A DNA stretch of 42,027 bases from a bacterium MnTg02 (lineage in GTDB: Bacteria; Pseudomonadota; Alphaproteobacteria; Rhizobiales; BFAS01): the NCBI GenBank assembly GCA_008974985.1, contig BFAS01000164.1, positions 1 to 42,027 on the forward strand, in the 5' to 3' direction. The position numbers and the translations under genes are program-made. Below the pieces are notes generated by a model. That model had not been told where the DNA came from, ran no database searches, and saw only the letters and a program-made list of their open reading frames with translations. Shown in pieces: positions 25,916-35,841 of the stretch (positions are counted from its first letter, which is position 1; every line of letters begins with the position of its first letter).

Positions 25916-26893
25916 TCACCAGCGCACGAGAACAGCGCCCCAGGTAAAGCCACCGCCCATTGCCTCCATCAAAACAAGATCGCCATCTTGAACACGGCCA
26001 TCTTCAACTGCCGTGTTCAAAGCCAGCGGTATGGATGCGGCGGACGTATTGCCGTGCTTATCGACGGTAATAACGATTTTGTCGGAATCGATACCAATTT
26101 TCCTCGCTGTACCGTCTAGGATCCTCTTATTTGCTTGATGTGGTACGAACCAATCGACGGCATCGACGGAAAGTCCCGCCAGCTCAAGAGTTTCCTCAAT
26201 GATACTCGATATATTGGTCACGGCGTGACGGAAGACTTCGCGCCCGTCCATACGCAACCGCCCGACAGTCTGGGTGGAAGATGGACCGCCATCGACATAA
26301 AGCTTTTTCCGGTACCGGCCGTCGGATCGAAGACGCGATGCAATTATTCCGCGATCAGTGGCGACACCATTAAGCTTTTGCGCCTCAAGAACGACCGCGC
26401 CGGCGCCGTCCCCAAAAAGCACACAGGTCGAACGATCCTCCCAATCAAGTATCCGGGAGAACGTTTCCGCACCGATGACAAGAGCCCGCTTATGCTGGCC
26501 GCATTTCAGGAAATTGTCTGCAGTCGCAAGCCCATATATGAACCCGGAGCAAACGGCCTGCATATCGAACGCTGCGCCCAACCTTATACCAAGCTCGGCT
26601 TGTATTGTTGTGGCAGTGGCGGGAAATGTTTGGTCGGGCGTCGAGGTCGCTAGGATTATCAGATCAATATCCTGCGCATCCATCTCTGCCCTTTCAAGGG
26701 CTTGCCGGGCAGCGGCCAAGCCAAGGTCAGACGTTAATTCATCGTCGGCGGCTATGCGCCGTTCGCGAATGCCCGTTCTTTCCGCTATCCACTCATCGCT
26801 GGTGTCGACGATCTTGGAAAGATCCTCATTGGTCATCACACGTGAAGGCAGATAGGCTCCACATCCTCGAATGACCGAACGAATTATTGTCAC
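25916..26893 (-). CDS. fabH: 3-oxoacyl-ACP synthase III
   Basis: Starts fatty acid elongation by condensing acetyl-CoA with malonyl-ACP. The 325-residue protein has the catalytic triad Cys115 (AVCSGFIYG), His252 (VPHQANKRI) and Asn282 (GNTSAAS), the first two in canonical motifs. The start is GTG, with GGAG about 15 bases upstream. It lies 18 bases after plsX, so the two are co-transcribed, as is usual in proteobacteria. Confidence 0.97.
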   Translation of the reverse strand: MTIIRSVIRGCGAYLPSRVMTNEDLSKIVDTSDEWIAERTGIRERRIAADDELTSDLGLAAARQALERAEMDAQDIDLIILATSTPDQTFPATATTIQAELGIRLGAAFDMQAVCSGFIYGLATADNFLKCGQHKRALVIGAETFSRILDWEDRSTCVLFGDGAGAVVLEAQKLNGVATDRGIIASRLRSDGRYRKKLYVDGGPSSTQTVGRLRMDGREVFRHAVTNISSIIEETLELAGLSVDAVDWFVPHQANKRILDGTARKIGIDSDKIVITVDKHGNTSAASIPLALNTAVEDGRVQDGDLVLMEAMGGGFTWGAVLVRW

Positions 26894-26911
26894 CTTGCCG
26901 CTACTCCGAAG

Positions 26912-27961
26912 TCATGACACGCGCTGCTGTTGCAATTCCGGCGCGGCATGAAATGTCCTCAAATCATTCGTGATACGCGAAACGAGTTCGCTTTTCGCCA
27001 TGTCGTAGCCCAGGTCGATCGCACTTGCAAAGCCTATGGCGTCCGTATTCCCGTGACTTTTTATCGAAATACCATTCAGTCCGAGAAAGATGCCACCATT
27101 TAGATGTCTCGGATCCATCTTATCTTTCAATGCCTTGAATGCGTCTTGCGCAAGAAATGCCCCAATTCTCGACAACCATGACCGTGTCATCGCCGCCCGC
27201 AAATATTGTCCAATTTGCTTCGCCGTTCCTTCAGCAGTCTTGAGAGCAATATTGCCGCTAAAGCCTTCCGTTACAACCACGTCGACGGTGCCCTGCCCGA
27301 CATCATCTCCTTCAACGAAACCATGATATTCGAATGGAAGCTCTGTTTCCCGCAACATCGTGCTTGCCTTGCGGATTTCCTCCAGCCCCTTGATCTCCTC
27401 AACACCGACATTCAATAAGCCAACTTTGGGCCGATCAATACCCATGAGCGCCCGCGCCATTGCCGCGCCCATGAGGGCAAAACTGAATAATTGCCCAGCA
27501 TCCGCACCCACATTGGCTCCCACATCGAGAACAATACATTCATTGTCCACGGTCGGCCAAATAGCGGCTATTGCGGGCCGTTCGATTTCAGGCAGCGCAT
27601 GCAGGCAAAATTTCGACATCGCCATCAGCGCTCCAGTATTGCCCGCTGAAACGATGGCACTCGCCTCTCCCTTTTTGACGGCTTCAATTGCCAGCCACAT
27701 GCTGCTCTTCCACCGGCCTTTTCTTAAAGCCTGGCTGGGTTTTGCATCCATCGGGACAGCAATTTCGGTATGTATAATACGCGACCTCCCCGCAACATTT
27801 GGGTGAGATTTGAGCTGTGCGCTGATGCTTTGCTCATTGCCAAAAAGCAAAAAACTAAGGTCTGGATGATGAATGAGCGAGAGGCTTGCTCCCGAAATAA
27901 CAATCTCGGGCCCATGATCCCCACCCATTGCGTCCAACGCTATGGTTAAAGGCACCGACAT
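26912..27961 (-). CDS. plsX: phosphate acyltransferase PlsX
   Basis: Makes acyl-phosphate from acyl-ACP for phospholipid synthesis; peripheral membrane enzyme. It has 349 residues from the ATG at 27961 ([19 protein letters not shown]), the standard PlsX start; the TTG three codons earlier is unnecessary. Other signatures are [30 protein letters not shown] and [15 protein letters not shown]. It stands between DUF177 (127-base gap) and fabH. Confidence 0.96.
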   Translation of the reverse strand: MSVPLTIALDAMGGDHGPEIVISGASLSLIHHPDLSFLLFGNEQSISAQLKSHPNVAGRSRIIHTEIAVPMDAKPSQALRKGRWKSSMWLAIEAVKKGEASAIVSAGNTGALMAMSKFCLHALPEIERPAIAAIWPTVDNECIVLDVGANVGADAGQLFSFALMGAAMARALMGIDRPKVGLLNVGVEEIKGLEEIRKASTMLRETELPFEYHGFVEGDDVGQGTVDVVVTEGFSGNIALKTAEGTAKQIGQYLRAAMTRSWLSRIGAFLAQDAFKALKDKMDPRHLNGGIFLGLNGISIKSHGNTDAIGFASAIDLGYDMAKSELVSRITNDLRTFHAAPELQQQRVS

Positions 27962-28097
27962 GTCATTCAATTCGGAGCAGAATTGTTTTTGTTATATCTA
28001 TTGTTTTGCGATCTTTTTTCAGACGTGAGGCGTCCGAACATACAGGTTTGTCGCCTTGAGACAACCGTATTTTGAATTTCACACGCTCGTTTCAATG

Positions 28098-28739
28098 TCA
28101 TGCTCCCTCCGAATCGCTGGTCTTCGTGTCCGCCCTTATGGCCGTAAGTTTCGCAAAAGGCGATTCGGAAAGGGACTTTTCAACGGCCCCATCGTCGTTG
28201 TTTCCGGAGCCCCACGAGAATTCCGTATCGCGTTTGCGCGGGTATGGATCAAGGGCCGAGGCGAGTATTTCAACGACGAGTGCCCCCAGTACAAGTTTGC
28301 CTGCTTCATACTCCTCAAACTCTTTTTCGGTCAATACGTCCTGTTTGACCCCACCTATAGGATTTTCCTGCATTATTTCGGAACCATCCCTTGGTTTGGG
28401 TCGAAATTCGACATCAATTTGCTCGCTTATTTGAGACGTGACAGGATCTAACGAAATGACGCAATTCTGCGTTACGTCAGCCGACAACGTGCCGCGGACC
28501 CGAAAGGATTCCTCACCTACAGGAATTATCTCCAAATGCGACTCCATCTTATCGAGCGCGAGCAATTTGAGATTTTCCGCAAGCATGGCACGGTCTTCGG
28601 GGCCGGGTTCAATGCGTATTTCAACACCGTCCTGTGGAATATGATTGATAGCGAGCGTACGGACCAGGGGCCGGTGAGTCCGATTGTCTTTGGTGAATGT
28701 GCTGTCTTTTGTGATGATATTGGCTTTTCGAACTGTCAT
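28098..28739 (-). CDS. YceD/DUF177 family protein
   Basis: 213-residue member of the DUF177 family, linked in bacteria and plastids to 23S rRNA maturation or accumulation. Recognisable segments are FRVRGTLSADVTQNCVISLDP (a single Cys replaces the usual CxxC), VEFRP, and the C-terminal YEAGKLVLGALVVEILASALDPYPR. It overlaps the upstream chaperone by an ATGA start-stop junction, so translation is coupled. rpmF, which follows in some bacteria, is not here. Confidence 0.88.
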   Translation of the reverse strand: MTVRKANIITKDSTFTKDNRTHRPLVRTLAINHIPQDGVEIRIEPGPEDRAMLAENLKLLALDKMESHLEIIPVGEESFRVRGTLSADVTQNCVISLDPVTSQISEQIDVEFRPKPRDGSEIMQENPIGGVKQDVLTEKEFEEYEAGKLVLGALVVEILASALDPYPRKRDTEFSWGSGNNDDGAVEKSLSESPFAKLTAIRADTKTSDSEGA

Positions 28740-29317
28740 GACCGGCCTTGCTCCGAATCTTTCGCATCGGATATCAGACGAGAAAAAGTGACACGCCCCG
28801 CCGTCAACTGTTCGAACGATATCTGTTGCAGAACCTCCCGGCTTTCTTGCATATATCGCGCGACTGCTGTCGCTGCTTGTGCTTCCGGTCCGTTCTCATC
28901 TCCCTGCTCATCAGGAAAAAAGTTCCGCCGCACAACATGTGCTAATGCACTAATTTCCCCGCCTTCTTCGGCTTTCTCATAGGCCGACAACCGGCCATAG
29001 AAGGCGCCGGCCATTTTACGCACATGTTTGGGTACGCCGAGATCGCCGGCGCCGAGTTCTCTTACGGAATCGTCCATATCCGAGAAAAACGCCTCGATAA
29101 GCAAACGTCCGGCTTGCTCGCCGTCGCCGCCTTCCTGTTTCATGCGGCACAACACCAGAAAAAGATGAACCACAATCATATCGAATCGGCCATCAATCGT
29201 ATCAGGAATGCGCCAAAGCCTATAGAAGTCCTCGCGGCGCGCCTGCGCCACAATAGAGCCATAAAGTTGCTCTGCACTTCTTTTCTTTTGAACACGTTGT
29301 CGAATAAGTTTAAGCAT
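28736..29317 (-). CDS. ubiquinol-cytochrome c chaperone (CBP3-like)
   Basis: 193-residue homologue of the mitochondrial CBP3 chaperone that assists cytochrome b assembly in the bc1 complex. The conserved core is RSAEQLYGSIVAQARREDFY, DTIDGRFDMIVVHLFLVLCRM, FFSDMDDSVRELGAGDLGVPKHVRKMA and FYGRL. The ATG at 29317 (MLKLIRQRVQKK) matches relatives; the TTG at 29350 would add 11 residues. It is the first gene of the chaperone-DUF177-plsX-fabH run and is divergent from bamE. Confidence 0.92.
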   Translation of the reverse strand: MLKLIRQRVQKKRSAEQLYGSIVAQARREDFYRLWRIPDTIDGRFDMIVVHLFLVLCRMKQEGGDGEQAGRLLIEAFFSDMDDSVRELGAGDLGVPKHVRKMAGAFYGRLSAYEKAEEGGEISALAHVVRRNFFPDEQGDENGPEAQAATAVARYMQESREVLQQISFEQLTAGRVTFSRLISDAKDSEQGRS

Positions 29318-29453
29318 TGCGGGATCGTTGATAACACCGTTTCGGCTCAAATTAATGCTGATGTTAAGCCTTAGAGCCGTTGCAATTCTAGCTTACCAGG
29401 GATAGTCAACACATACACTTTAGGGCCTGCTGAATAAGAATCGAGCGAACGAA

Positions 29454-29954
29454 ATGCCGTCACGAGGTCGAACAAAACCAATAGCTTCCAATCTAAATGC
29501 AACCGCGAGGTCAGTTTGCCGTGTTCGCTATCCGGCGATGATCGTGCTTGCCGGGTCGCTCGCCGCCTGCACACCTCAGATTGCGCATCATGGGCATGTG
29601 TTTACCGAAACTGATCTTCAGCAAGTTCAGCCCGGCATGTCCAAGGATCAAGTCAGACTCGCCTTTGGAACTCCGGATACGACCACAGCCATTGGCGGCG
29701 GTGCGTATTATTATATTGCAAGTAAGCAGAAATCGATTGCCTTTACCAAGCCAAAAGTTGTCGATCGCAAAATCGTCGCTGTTTATTTCGACGAAAAAGA
29801 ATCTGTCACACGTATTGCCAACTACGGGCTGAAAGACGGTAAGGTCTTCGACTTCGTGAAGCGCAAAACACCGTCACATGGACAATCGGACGGGCTTGTC
29901 AATCAACTGTTCCGCAATCTTGGACAGCGTCCATTGGCAGCTGGTGGCTACTAG
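29454..29954 (+). CDS. bamE: outer membrane protein assembly factor BamE (SmpA/OmlA)
   Basis: Lipoprotein of the BAM complex, 166 residues. The signal peptide ends with the lipobox LAAC (lipidated Cys39). The SmpA/OmlA domain is VFTETDLQQVQPGMSKDQVRLAFGTPD, with the strands YYYIASKQK and RKIVAVYFDEKESVTRIANYGL. The N-terminus before the hydrophobic core is long for a signal peptide, but no better start is seen. The stop TAG is part of CTAGAGCAT, the start of a degenerate family B repeat. Divergent from the chaperone gene, as in other alphaproteobacteria. Confidence 0.93.
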   Translation: MPSRGRTKPIASNLNATARSVCRVRYPAMIVLAGSLAACTPQIAHHGHVFTETDLQQVQPGMSKDQVRLAFGTPDTTTAIGGGAYYYIASKQKSIAFTKPKVVDRKIVAVYFDEKESVTRIANYGLKDGKVFDFVKRKTPSHGQSDGLVNQLFRNLGQRPLAAGGY

Positions 29955-30060
29955 AGCATAACCGGCAAAAGTCAATTATGGTTTCGCGAAAAAGACGATT
30001 CTCAACGAACCTATTTGAGAAAATACCTTCGTCAGCGGAAGCAGAATTCCTTCCAACCGT
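29951..30060. repeat. degenerate family B repeat after bamE
   Basis: CTAGAGCATAACCGGCAAAA at the bamE stop resembles the head of the CTAG family, but the closing arm is decayed. Only the 5' boundary is certain. Confidence 0.4.
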
Positions 30061-30102
30061 TCCGGCACCGAAAGCACCTCTTCTTCCAAACTTGCGTATG
30101 AT

Positions 30103-30141
30103 TTAAAAGGAAAGGCCCCGCATATAAGCGGAGCCTTCCTT
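30103..30141 (-). terminator. rho-independent terminator after hppA
   Basis: On the minus strand AAGGAAGGCTCCGC pairs with GCGGGGCCTTTCCTT, with one mismatch region, around a TTATAT loop, followed by TTTTAAA. It lies about 50 bases past the hppA stop and may also serve bamE on the plus strand, where AAGGA...TCCTT is followed by few T residues. Confidence 0.8.
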
Positions 30142-30190
30142 ATCGACCTATAGCGAACCTATTGGATTAGGTTTCCTGCAGCGACAGTGA

Positions 30191-32308
30191 TTATTGCGCT
30201 AGAACGGCCAGGATCAGCAAAGCGACAATATTCGTAATCTTGATCATCGGGTTGACCGCCGGACCCGCCGTATCCTTATAGGGATCACCAACCGTGTCCC
30301 CTGTCACAGCAGCCTTATGCGCTTCCGATCCCTTGCCACCGTAATGTCCGTCTTCGATATATTTCTTGGCATTGTCCCACGCACCACCGCCAGCGGTCAT
30401 CGAGATGGCGACAAAAAATCCGGTGACAATAACACCAAGGAGCATAGCGCCGAGCGCCGCAAAGGCGGCCGATTTGTCGGCGATTGCGTAAATGACGCCA
30501 AAACACACGAGCGGCGAAAATATCGGCAACATTGACGGAATCACCATTTCCTTGATGGCTGCTTTGGTCAGCATATCGACGGTCCGGCTGTAATCGGGCC
30601 GTACCGTGCCTTCCAAAATTCCCGGGTTTTCCTTGAATTGCCGGCGGACTTCCTCGACGACCGCAGCACCCGCGCGGCCTACCGCCATCATGCCCATGGC
30701 GCTAAAGAGATAGGGCAATAGGCCGCCAAAAAAGAGCCCAACCACAACGTAGGGGTTGGTCAGGGAGAAATCGAGCTCCACGCCTTTGAAGAATGGAAAT
30801 TGATCTGCATTGGCAATGAAGTGCTTCAAATCCTCTGTGTATGCTGCGAAAAGGACAAGAGCTCCAAGGCCTGCGGACCCGATAGCATAGCCTTTGGTTA
30901 CGGCTTTGGTCGTGTTGCCGACAGCGTCCAGCGCATCTGTTGTCTTGCGCACCTCTTCGGGCAAATCCGCCATTTCCGCGATCCCGCCTGCGTTGTCCGT
31001 GACAGGACCAAAGGCATCGAGAGCAACCACAACACCGGCAAGCGCCAGCATCGTTGTGACCGAGATCGCAATACCGAACAGACCAGCGAGCTTAAACGTC
31101 ACAATAATGCCTGTAATAATGACAAGCGCCGGCAGCGCCGTTGCCTCCAGTGAGACGGCGAGACCTTGGATCACGTTGGTGCCGTGCCCCGTTTGGGAAG
31201 CGGCCGCAATGCTTTGTACCGGGCGATATGTTACGCCCGTATAATACTCCGTAATGACAATGATCAGTGTTGTGACGACGAGGCCGACACCACCACAAAG
31301 AAAGAGATCCATGCCGGTGAAAGCCAGACCGCGAACATTGAGGATCGTGTCCATGCCGATGAGATAGTCTGTGACCGGCCAGAGGACGATAAATGATAAG
31401 ACGCCCGCCGCAATGAAGCCCTTATATAAGGCGCCCATGATCGATTGGTTGGCGCCGAGTTTAACGAAGAAAGTGCCGATGATTGAGGTGATCACGCAGG
31501 CCGCTCCAATCGCCAGCGGATAGATCATGACCTGTTCGACGATGGCATTTCCCGCAAAATATATCGACGCGAGAACCATCGTCGCGACCACCGTCACGGC
31601 ATAGGTTTCGAAAAGATCCGCGGCCATACCCGCGCAGTCACCGACATTATCGCCGACATTATCGGCGATTGTCGCAGGGTTTCGCGGATCATCTTCGGGA
31701 ATTCCAGCTTCGACCTTACCGACAAGATCGGCGCCAACGTCGGCGCCTTTGGTAAAGATCCCGCCGCCAAGTCGGGCAAAGATGGAGATCAGGGAAGCGC
31801 CAAAGCCAAGGGATATAAGCGCGTCAATGACAGTCTTGTCGCTCGAGTCATATCCGATGATTTGCGTCAGAACCGCGAAATAACCCGATACGGACAGAAG
31901 TGCTAACCCGGCGACGAGCATTCCCGTCACGGCGCCAGAGCGGAACGCGATCGCCAATCCAGAGGCAAGGCTAAGGCTTGCAGCCTGCGTTGTGCGGACA
32001 TTCGCGCGCACAGATACCAGCATCCCGAGAAATCCTGCGGCACCGGAAAGCACCGCACCGATGAGGAAGCCGATGGCGGCCGGAATAGATAAGAGAATTA
32101 CGATAAGGACGAAAATGATAACGCCAACGATGGCAATCGTCGTATATTGCCGCGTCAGAAAGGCCATAGCGCCTTCTTGAATTGCGCCGGGGATTTCTTG
32201 CATTTTTTGATTTCCGGCATCGGCAGCCATGACAGATTGCGCGGCCCAAATACCATAGACGATCGACAACGCCGCACAGGCGATGATCCCCCAAATAACC
32301 ATGTCCAT
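30191..32308 (-). CDS. hppA: membrane-bound H+-translocating pyrophosphatase
   Basis: Couples pyrophosphate hydrolysis to proton pumping in the inner membrane. The 705-residue protein has about 16 hydrophobic segments. The PPi-binding motif [11 protein letters not shown] and neighbouring [19 protein letters not shown] are exact. The cytosolic segment [16 protein letters not shown] has Lys where K+-dependent enzymes have Ala, pointing to the K+-independent class. The C-terminal [24 protein letters not shown] is typical. Monocistronic, with its own terminator and a 270-base leader region (32309-32582) in which no gene is seen. Confidence 0.97.
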   Translation of the reverse strand: MDMVIWGIIACAALSIVYGIWAAQSVMAADAGNQKMQEIPGAIQEGAMAFLTRQYTTIAIVGVIIFVLIVILLSIPAAIGFLIGAVLSGAAGFLGMLVSVRANVRTTQAASLSLASGLAIAFRSGAVTGMLVAGLALLSVSGYFAVLTQIIGYDSSDKTVIDALISLGFGASLISIFARLGGGIFTKGADVGADLVGKVEAGIPEDDPRNPATIADNVGDNVGDCAGMAADLFETYAVTVVATMVLASIYFAGNAIVEQVMIYPLAIGAACVITSIIGTFFVKLGANQSIMGALYKGFIAAGVLSFIVLWPVTDYLIGMDTILNVRGLAFTGMDLFLCGGVGLVVTTLIIVITEYYTGVTYRPVQSIAAASQTGHGTNVIQGLAVSLEATALPALVIITGIIVTFKLAGLFGIAISVTTMLALAGVVVALDAFGPVTDNAGGIAEMADLPEEVRKTTDALDAVGNTTKAVTKGYAIGSAGLGALVLFAAYTEDLKHFIANADQFPFFKGVELDFSLTNPYVVVGLFFGGLLPYLFSAMGMMAVGRAGAAVVEEVRRQFKENPGILEGTVRPDYSRTVDMLTKAAIKEMVIPSMLPIFSPLVCFGVIYAIADKSAAFAALGAMLLGVIVTGFFVAISMTAGGGAWDNAKKYIEDGHYGGKGSEAHKAAVTGDTVGDPYKDTAGPAVNPMIKITNIVALLILAVLAQ

Positions 32309-32582
32309 TATGAACGTCCCCTATGACGTGAAATTCGAATATCCAAAGTTGAACCGGAAATCTCGTGCCGTTCCGGAACCCAGAATGAGTAGGTGTTGAA
32401 TTACCCCCGGCGGGCCGATAGCGAGCGGACCATGCCAAAATTGTTCCCGCGAAGCAATATGCCATGCATATTAGTCTTTAGGCGAGGTCCGGAAATTTGA
32501 AAGGCGCAATATCGGCAAGCTTGAATTTTGACCTCAAACATCATGGCCCTCTCATAGTCCTATCCGCATTGAGAAAGGATGT

Positions 32583-33608
32583 TTAGCCGAAATGATCGTA
32601 GCTGACATGATCGAAGGCGCGAATGTGTCCATCAGCCCCCGCAATACCGCAATCCTCGCCCTCTTTCGCGATGAGACCGACGAAGGCAACAGGAAAATCT
32701 AGTCCCGCAACGTCCTTTTCGAAGGCATCACGCGCATCGGCGTTGACCGCAAAGAGAATCTCATAATCATCTCCGCCACTTACAAGCGTGTCAAAAAGCC
32801 CGGGATCCCGGTCAAGACATTTTCGCGCCGGCTCGGAGAACGGAATACGGCTTTCCTCTATCGTGCCGCCGACGCCGGATACGGAGCAGAGCTTCTGGAA
32901 GTCGCCTAACAATCCGTCCGAAATATCAATAGACGCCGTTGCGTATTGGCGCAGATAAGGTATGAGCGCAAGGCGCGGCTGCGGCCGCAAATATCGGGAG
33001 ACAAGATATTGGACCGCAGAGTCCTCAAGCTCCCACTTTGAATAATCCGGAATTTGGCTGCGAATTTTTAAGCCAAGAGCGGCATCTCCGACCGTCCCGG
33101 TCACGTAAATAGGGTCTCCCGGTTGCGCCCCGCCTCTTTTCACCATCGTGCCTCGCGGAACCAATCCGAAAGCCGTAATCGAAATGGCAAGTGGACCGCC
33201 CGTGACGACTGTATCGCCACCGATTAGCCGGCACCCATGCACCCTTTGTAGTGCTCCCAAACCGCTTGCGAAGGCCCGGAGCCAAGCCTCCCCGCATGTC
33301 TTGTCGAGCGCAAGTGCTAGCAAATAACAGCGTGGCGCCGCGCCCTTGGCTGCCAGATCCGACAAATTCACCGCCAATGCCTTATGCCCAATATCGGCCG
33401 GCGGATCGTCGGCAAAAAAATGCGTTCCCGCGACCAGGATATCCTTGGTGACGACAAGCTCATGATTGTCCGGAATGTCTATGAGAGCCGCATCGTCCAA
33501 AAGCCCCAGCGCGCTTTTGTCGCCCTGGGTCAGCGGCTCGAAAAAGTCTGTGATAACAGTCTGTTCCGAAAGCGGGGCCGCCTTCACGACGTCGGGAGTC
33601 TTATTCAT
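32583..33608 (-). CDS. thiL: thiamine-monophosphate kinase
   Basis: ATP-dependent phosphorylation of thiamine monophosphate to thiamine diphosphate. It has 341 residues from the ATG at 33608 (MNKTPDVVKAAPLSEQ). The track's 361-residue start lies inside nusB. Signatures are the DDAALIDI nucleotide/Mg site, KALAVNLSDLAAKGA, GGDTVVTGG, SIDISDGLLGDF and SGGDDYEILF. The start overlaps the nusB stop by eight bases (ATGAATAA), so the genes are translationally coupled. The nusB-thiL order is standard in proteobacteria. Confidence 0.95.
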   Translation of the reverse strand: MNKTPDVVKAAPLSEQTVITDFFEPLTQGDKSALGLLDDAALIDIPDNHELVVTKDILVAGTHFFADDPPADIGHKALAVNLSDLAAKGAAPRCYLLALALDKTCGEAWLRAFASGLGALQRVHGCRLIGGDTVVTGGPLAISITAFGLVPRGTMVKRGGAQPGDPIYVTGTVGDAALGLKIRSQIPDYSKWELEDSAVQYLVSRYLRPQPRLALIPYLRQYATASIDISDGLLGDFQKLCSVSGVGGTIEESRIPFSEPARKCLDRDPGLFDTLVSGGDDYEILFAVNADARDAFEKDVAGLDFPVAFVGLIAKEGEDCGIAGADGHIRAFDHVSYDHFG

Positions 33609-34095
33609 TGCCGGTTTGATCCAACTCATCCGCTCGCAATGTTTTCGCGAGATGATCGAGAACGCCATTCACAACCCGTGGTTCGTCTTTCACAAAAAAC
33701 GCGTGGGCAACGTCGACATATTCATTGATGACAACTTTGGCCGGAATGTCGCTGCGATATTGCAGTTCATAAGCACCCGACCTTAGAATTGCCCGCAATA
33801 TGCTGTCGATGCGGGCAAGCCGCCACCCAATGGCGAGTTGATTATCTAACAGCGGATCGAGTGTTTTTTGCTCGCGCACGACACCACTTAGAATGTCCCG
33901 GAAAAAGGCGAGATCAACATCGTTGAACTCGGCACCATCCATATCGGACGACAGCCTACCGTCGCTGAATTCTTCAATGACGTCGTTCAAATCGGTATGC
34001 GCTAAATCCATTTGGTAGAGCGCTTGGACCGCAGCAAGCCGCGCCGCGCTACGTTTTGCGGCTATTGGGCGTTTATTGGCTTGGCGTTCGTTCAT
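33601..34095 (-). CDS. nusB: transcription antitermination factor NusB
   Basis: RNA-binding helical protein of the rRNA antitermination complex, 164 residues. Recognised by SAARLAAVQALYQMDLAHTD near the N-terminus, and by LAIGWRLARIDSILRAILRSGAYEL and KVVINEYVDVAHAFFVKDEPRVVNGVLD. It follows ribH after 127 bases containing a family B repeat, and overlaps thiL. Confidence 0.96.
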   Translation of the reverse strand: MNERQANKRPIAAKRSAARLAAVQALYQMDLAHTDLNDVIEEFSDGRLSSDMDGAEFNDVDLAFFRDILSGVVREQKTLDPLLDNQLAIGWRLARIDSILRAILRSGAYELQYRSDIPAKVVINEYVDVAHAFFVKDEPRVVNGVLDHLAKTLRADELDQTGNE

Positions 34096-34114
34096 CCGGC
34101 GGTGCTTTCTTTAC

Positions 34115-34210
34115 CTAGAGTGCTTCCGGAAAAGTGGGAACCAGTTTTCCGATTAAGTTGCACGGTAAAATAAAGAGTAAGAGTTTGATTTTGAGTCTAT
34201 CAAAATCGAA
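34115..34210. repeat. family B composite repeat between ribH and nusB
   Basis: CTAGAGTGCTTCCGGAAAAG opens module 1, with TTTTCCGA as the closing arm. A second hairpin TTTGATTTTGA/TCAAAATCGAA follows. The two-module layout resembles the copies at 10598 and 39746. It lies inside an operon, so it is part of the rib-nus transcript. Confidence 0.65.
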
Positions 34211-34222
34211 TGGACCCTGGTG

Positions 34223-34696
34223 TCAATCAGACGGGTTAAACTTATCCCTCAATCCGACCAAGCCAAGGCAAGCCTTGACTGCCGCACCGCCTTTATTCAC
34301 GCCGTCAGGACGCGCCCTGACCAGCGCCTGCTCCCGGTTTTCCACCGTAAGGACGCCGTTTCCAAAAGGAATAGCTCTGCTGATTGCCAAATCCAGCAAA
34401 CCGCGAGCGGAGTCATTTGCGACAATCTCATAATGACTTGTCTCGCCACGGATCACGCAACCAAGCGCCACACAGCCATGATATTGCCAGCGCGGAGCCC
34501 CGTACGGCAACAGGCCCGCGTCCGCAGCCAAGGCCAGCGCAACTGGGATTTCGAGCGCTCCAGCAACATCAATAATTTCATAGCTGGCATCGGCCTCTTT
34601 TAAAGCGGCAACCGCCCCATCCTCCAACAGCTGGGCGATATCTTCATAAAATGCAGCCTTGAGGATCAGGATATTGGCCGGACGGAGCGCTTCCAT
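34223..34696 (-). CDS. ribH: 6,7-dimethyl-8-ribityllumazine synthase
   Basis: Condenses the ribitylaminouracil and dihydroxybutanone phosphate intermediates to lumazine. The 157-residue protein shows DVAGALEIPVALALAA, CVIRGETSHYEIVANDSARGL (catalytic His in THYE-type motif, here SHYE) and FGNGVLTVENREQAL. It is five bases downstream of the ribBX stop. Confidence 0.95.
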   Translation of the reverse strand: MEALRPANILILKAAFYEDIAQLLEDGAVAALKEADASYEIIDVAGALEIPVALALAADAGLLPYGAPRWQYHGCVALGCVIRGETSHYEIVANDSARGLLDLAISRAIPFGNGVLTVENREQALVRARPDGVNKGGAAVKACLGLVGLRDKFNPSD

Positions 34697-34701
34697 ACCG
34701 C

Positions 34702-35838
34702 TTACTCTATGGGCCTTTGGCCGAGAATTGTCAGGCCGTAGCCTTCAAGTCCAACCACTTTCGGCATCGGCGAATTGGACAGCAGCACCAATTCCCGTAC
34801 GCCAAGATCGAGTAAAATCTGCGCACCGATACCATAATCCATCAATCGCCGTTCGCCGGATTGCGCGGGGGCCGCCTTGGGGCCGCTGGAGATTTTGCTC
34901 GATACGGCTTGCGGATGGCTATCGCGAAGGATGACGATAATGCCTCTCTCTTCGCGCGCTATAATTTCCATCGCCTTCTGCAGCAACGTGTGATCGCGTG
35001 ATGCCGTGTCAACACCGAGCACGTCAGCAAAGATATTCAAGGCGTGCATCCGAACGAGCACCGGACCGCCTTCGGCAACATTTCCCTTGATAAGCGCAAT
35101 ATGCTCGGCCGGTTCAGCCGTATTGGCATAGACTTTCAGGTCGAATAAACCGCCATGGGCGCTTTGAATTGTTGTTTTTTTGACTTCACGGATGAGACTG
35201 TCATGGCGCCGGCGGTAGGCAATCAGGTCCGTAATCGTTCCGACTTTCAGGCCATGGTGCCGCGAAAAAGCAACCAGATCATCCATGCGCGCCATTGTGC
35301 CATCATCATTCATGATCTCGCAGATCACCCCCGCTGGATAAAGCCCGGCGAGACGCGCAATATCGACAGCCGCCTCCGTATGTCCGGCGCGCACGAGGAC
35401 ACCGCCTTCCTTGGCAACAAGCGGAAACACATGTCCGGGCGAAACGATATCCCGGCTATCATGGCTAGGATCGATAGCGACTGAAATTGTGTGTGCCCGG
35501 TCATGCGCGGAAATACCGGTGCTAATGCCCTCCCGCGCCTCGATTGAGATGGTGAAAGCCGTTTGGTTACGCGATTCATTGTGCCGCGCCATGAGTTCAA
35601 GGTTGAGTTGCGCGGCCCGCTCTCCCATAAGCGCAAGACAAATCAACCCGCGCCCATGCTTGGCCATGAAATTGATGGCATCCGGGGTCACCATTTGCGC
35701 AGGGATCACCAAATCTCCCTCATTCTCGCGATCCTCCGCATCGACAAGAATGAACATCTTGCCGTTGCGGGCATCGTCGAGAATTTCCTCGATCGGAGAC
35801 AGAACAGCGTTCTGCGTATCCTCAGCAATATTCGACAC
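34702..35838 (-). CDS. ribB: 3,4-dihydroxy-2-butanone-4-phosphate synthase with degenerate GTP cyclohydrolase II domain (RibBX type)
   Basis: 378 residues from GTG 35838; an immediately preceding TTG is also possible. The N-terminal DHBP synthase domain is complete: VDAEDRENEGDLVIPA, THYE-equivalent AGHTEAAVDIARLAGL and CEIMNDDGTMAR. The C-terminal half has the RibA fold (HIALIKG, RLMDYGIGAQIL), but the zinc cysteines are absent (ADVLGVDTASRD) and the catalytic RNIGL-type motif is missing. Only DHBP synthase activity is expected, so a separate GTP cyclohydrolase must exist elsewhere. It starts directly at the ribE stop. Confidence 0.92.
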   Translation of the reverse strand: MSNIAEDTQNAVLSPIEEILDDARNGKMFILVDAEDRENEGDLVIPAQMVTPDAINFMAKHGRGLICLALMGERAAQLNLELMARHNESRNQTAFTISIEAREGISTGISAHDRAHTISVAIDPSHDSRDIVSPGHVFPLVAKEGGVLVRAGHTEAAVDIARLAGLYPAGVICEIMNDDGTMARMDDLVAFSRHHGLKVGTITDLIAYRRRHDSLIREVKKTTIQSAHGGLFDLKVYANTAEPAEHIALIKGNVAEGGPVLVRMHALNIFADVLGVDTASRDHTLLQKAMEIIAREERGIIVILRDSHPQAVSSKISSGPKAAPAQSGERRLMDYGIGAQILLDLGVRELVLLSNSPMPKVVGLEGYGLTILGQRPIE

Positions 35839-35841
35839 CAA

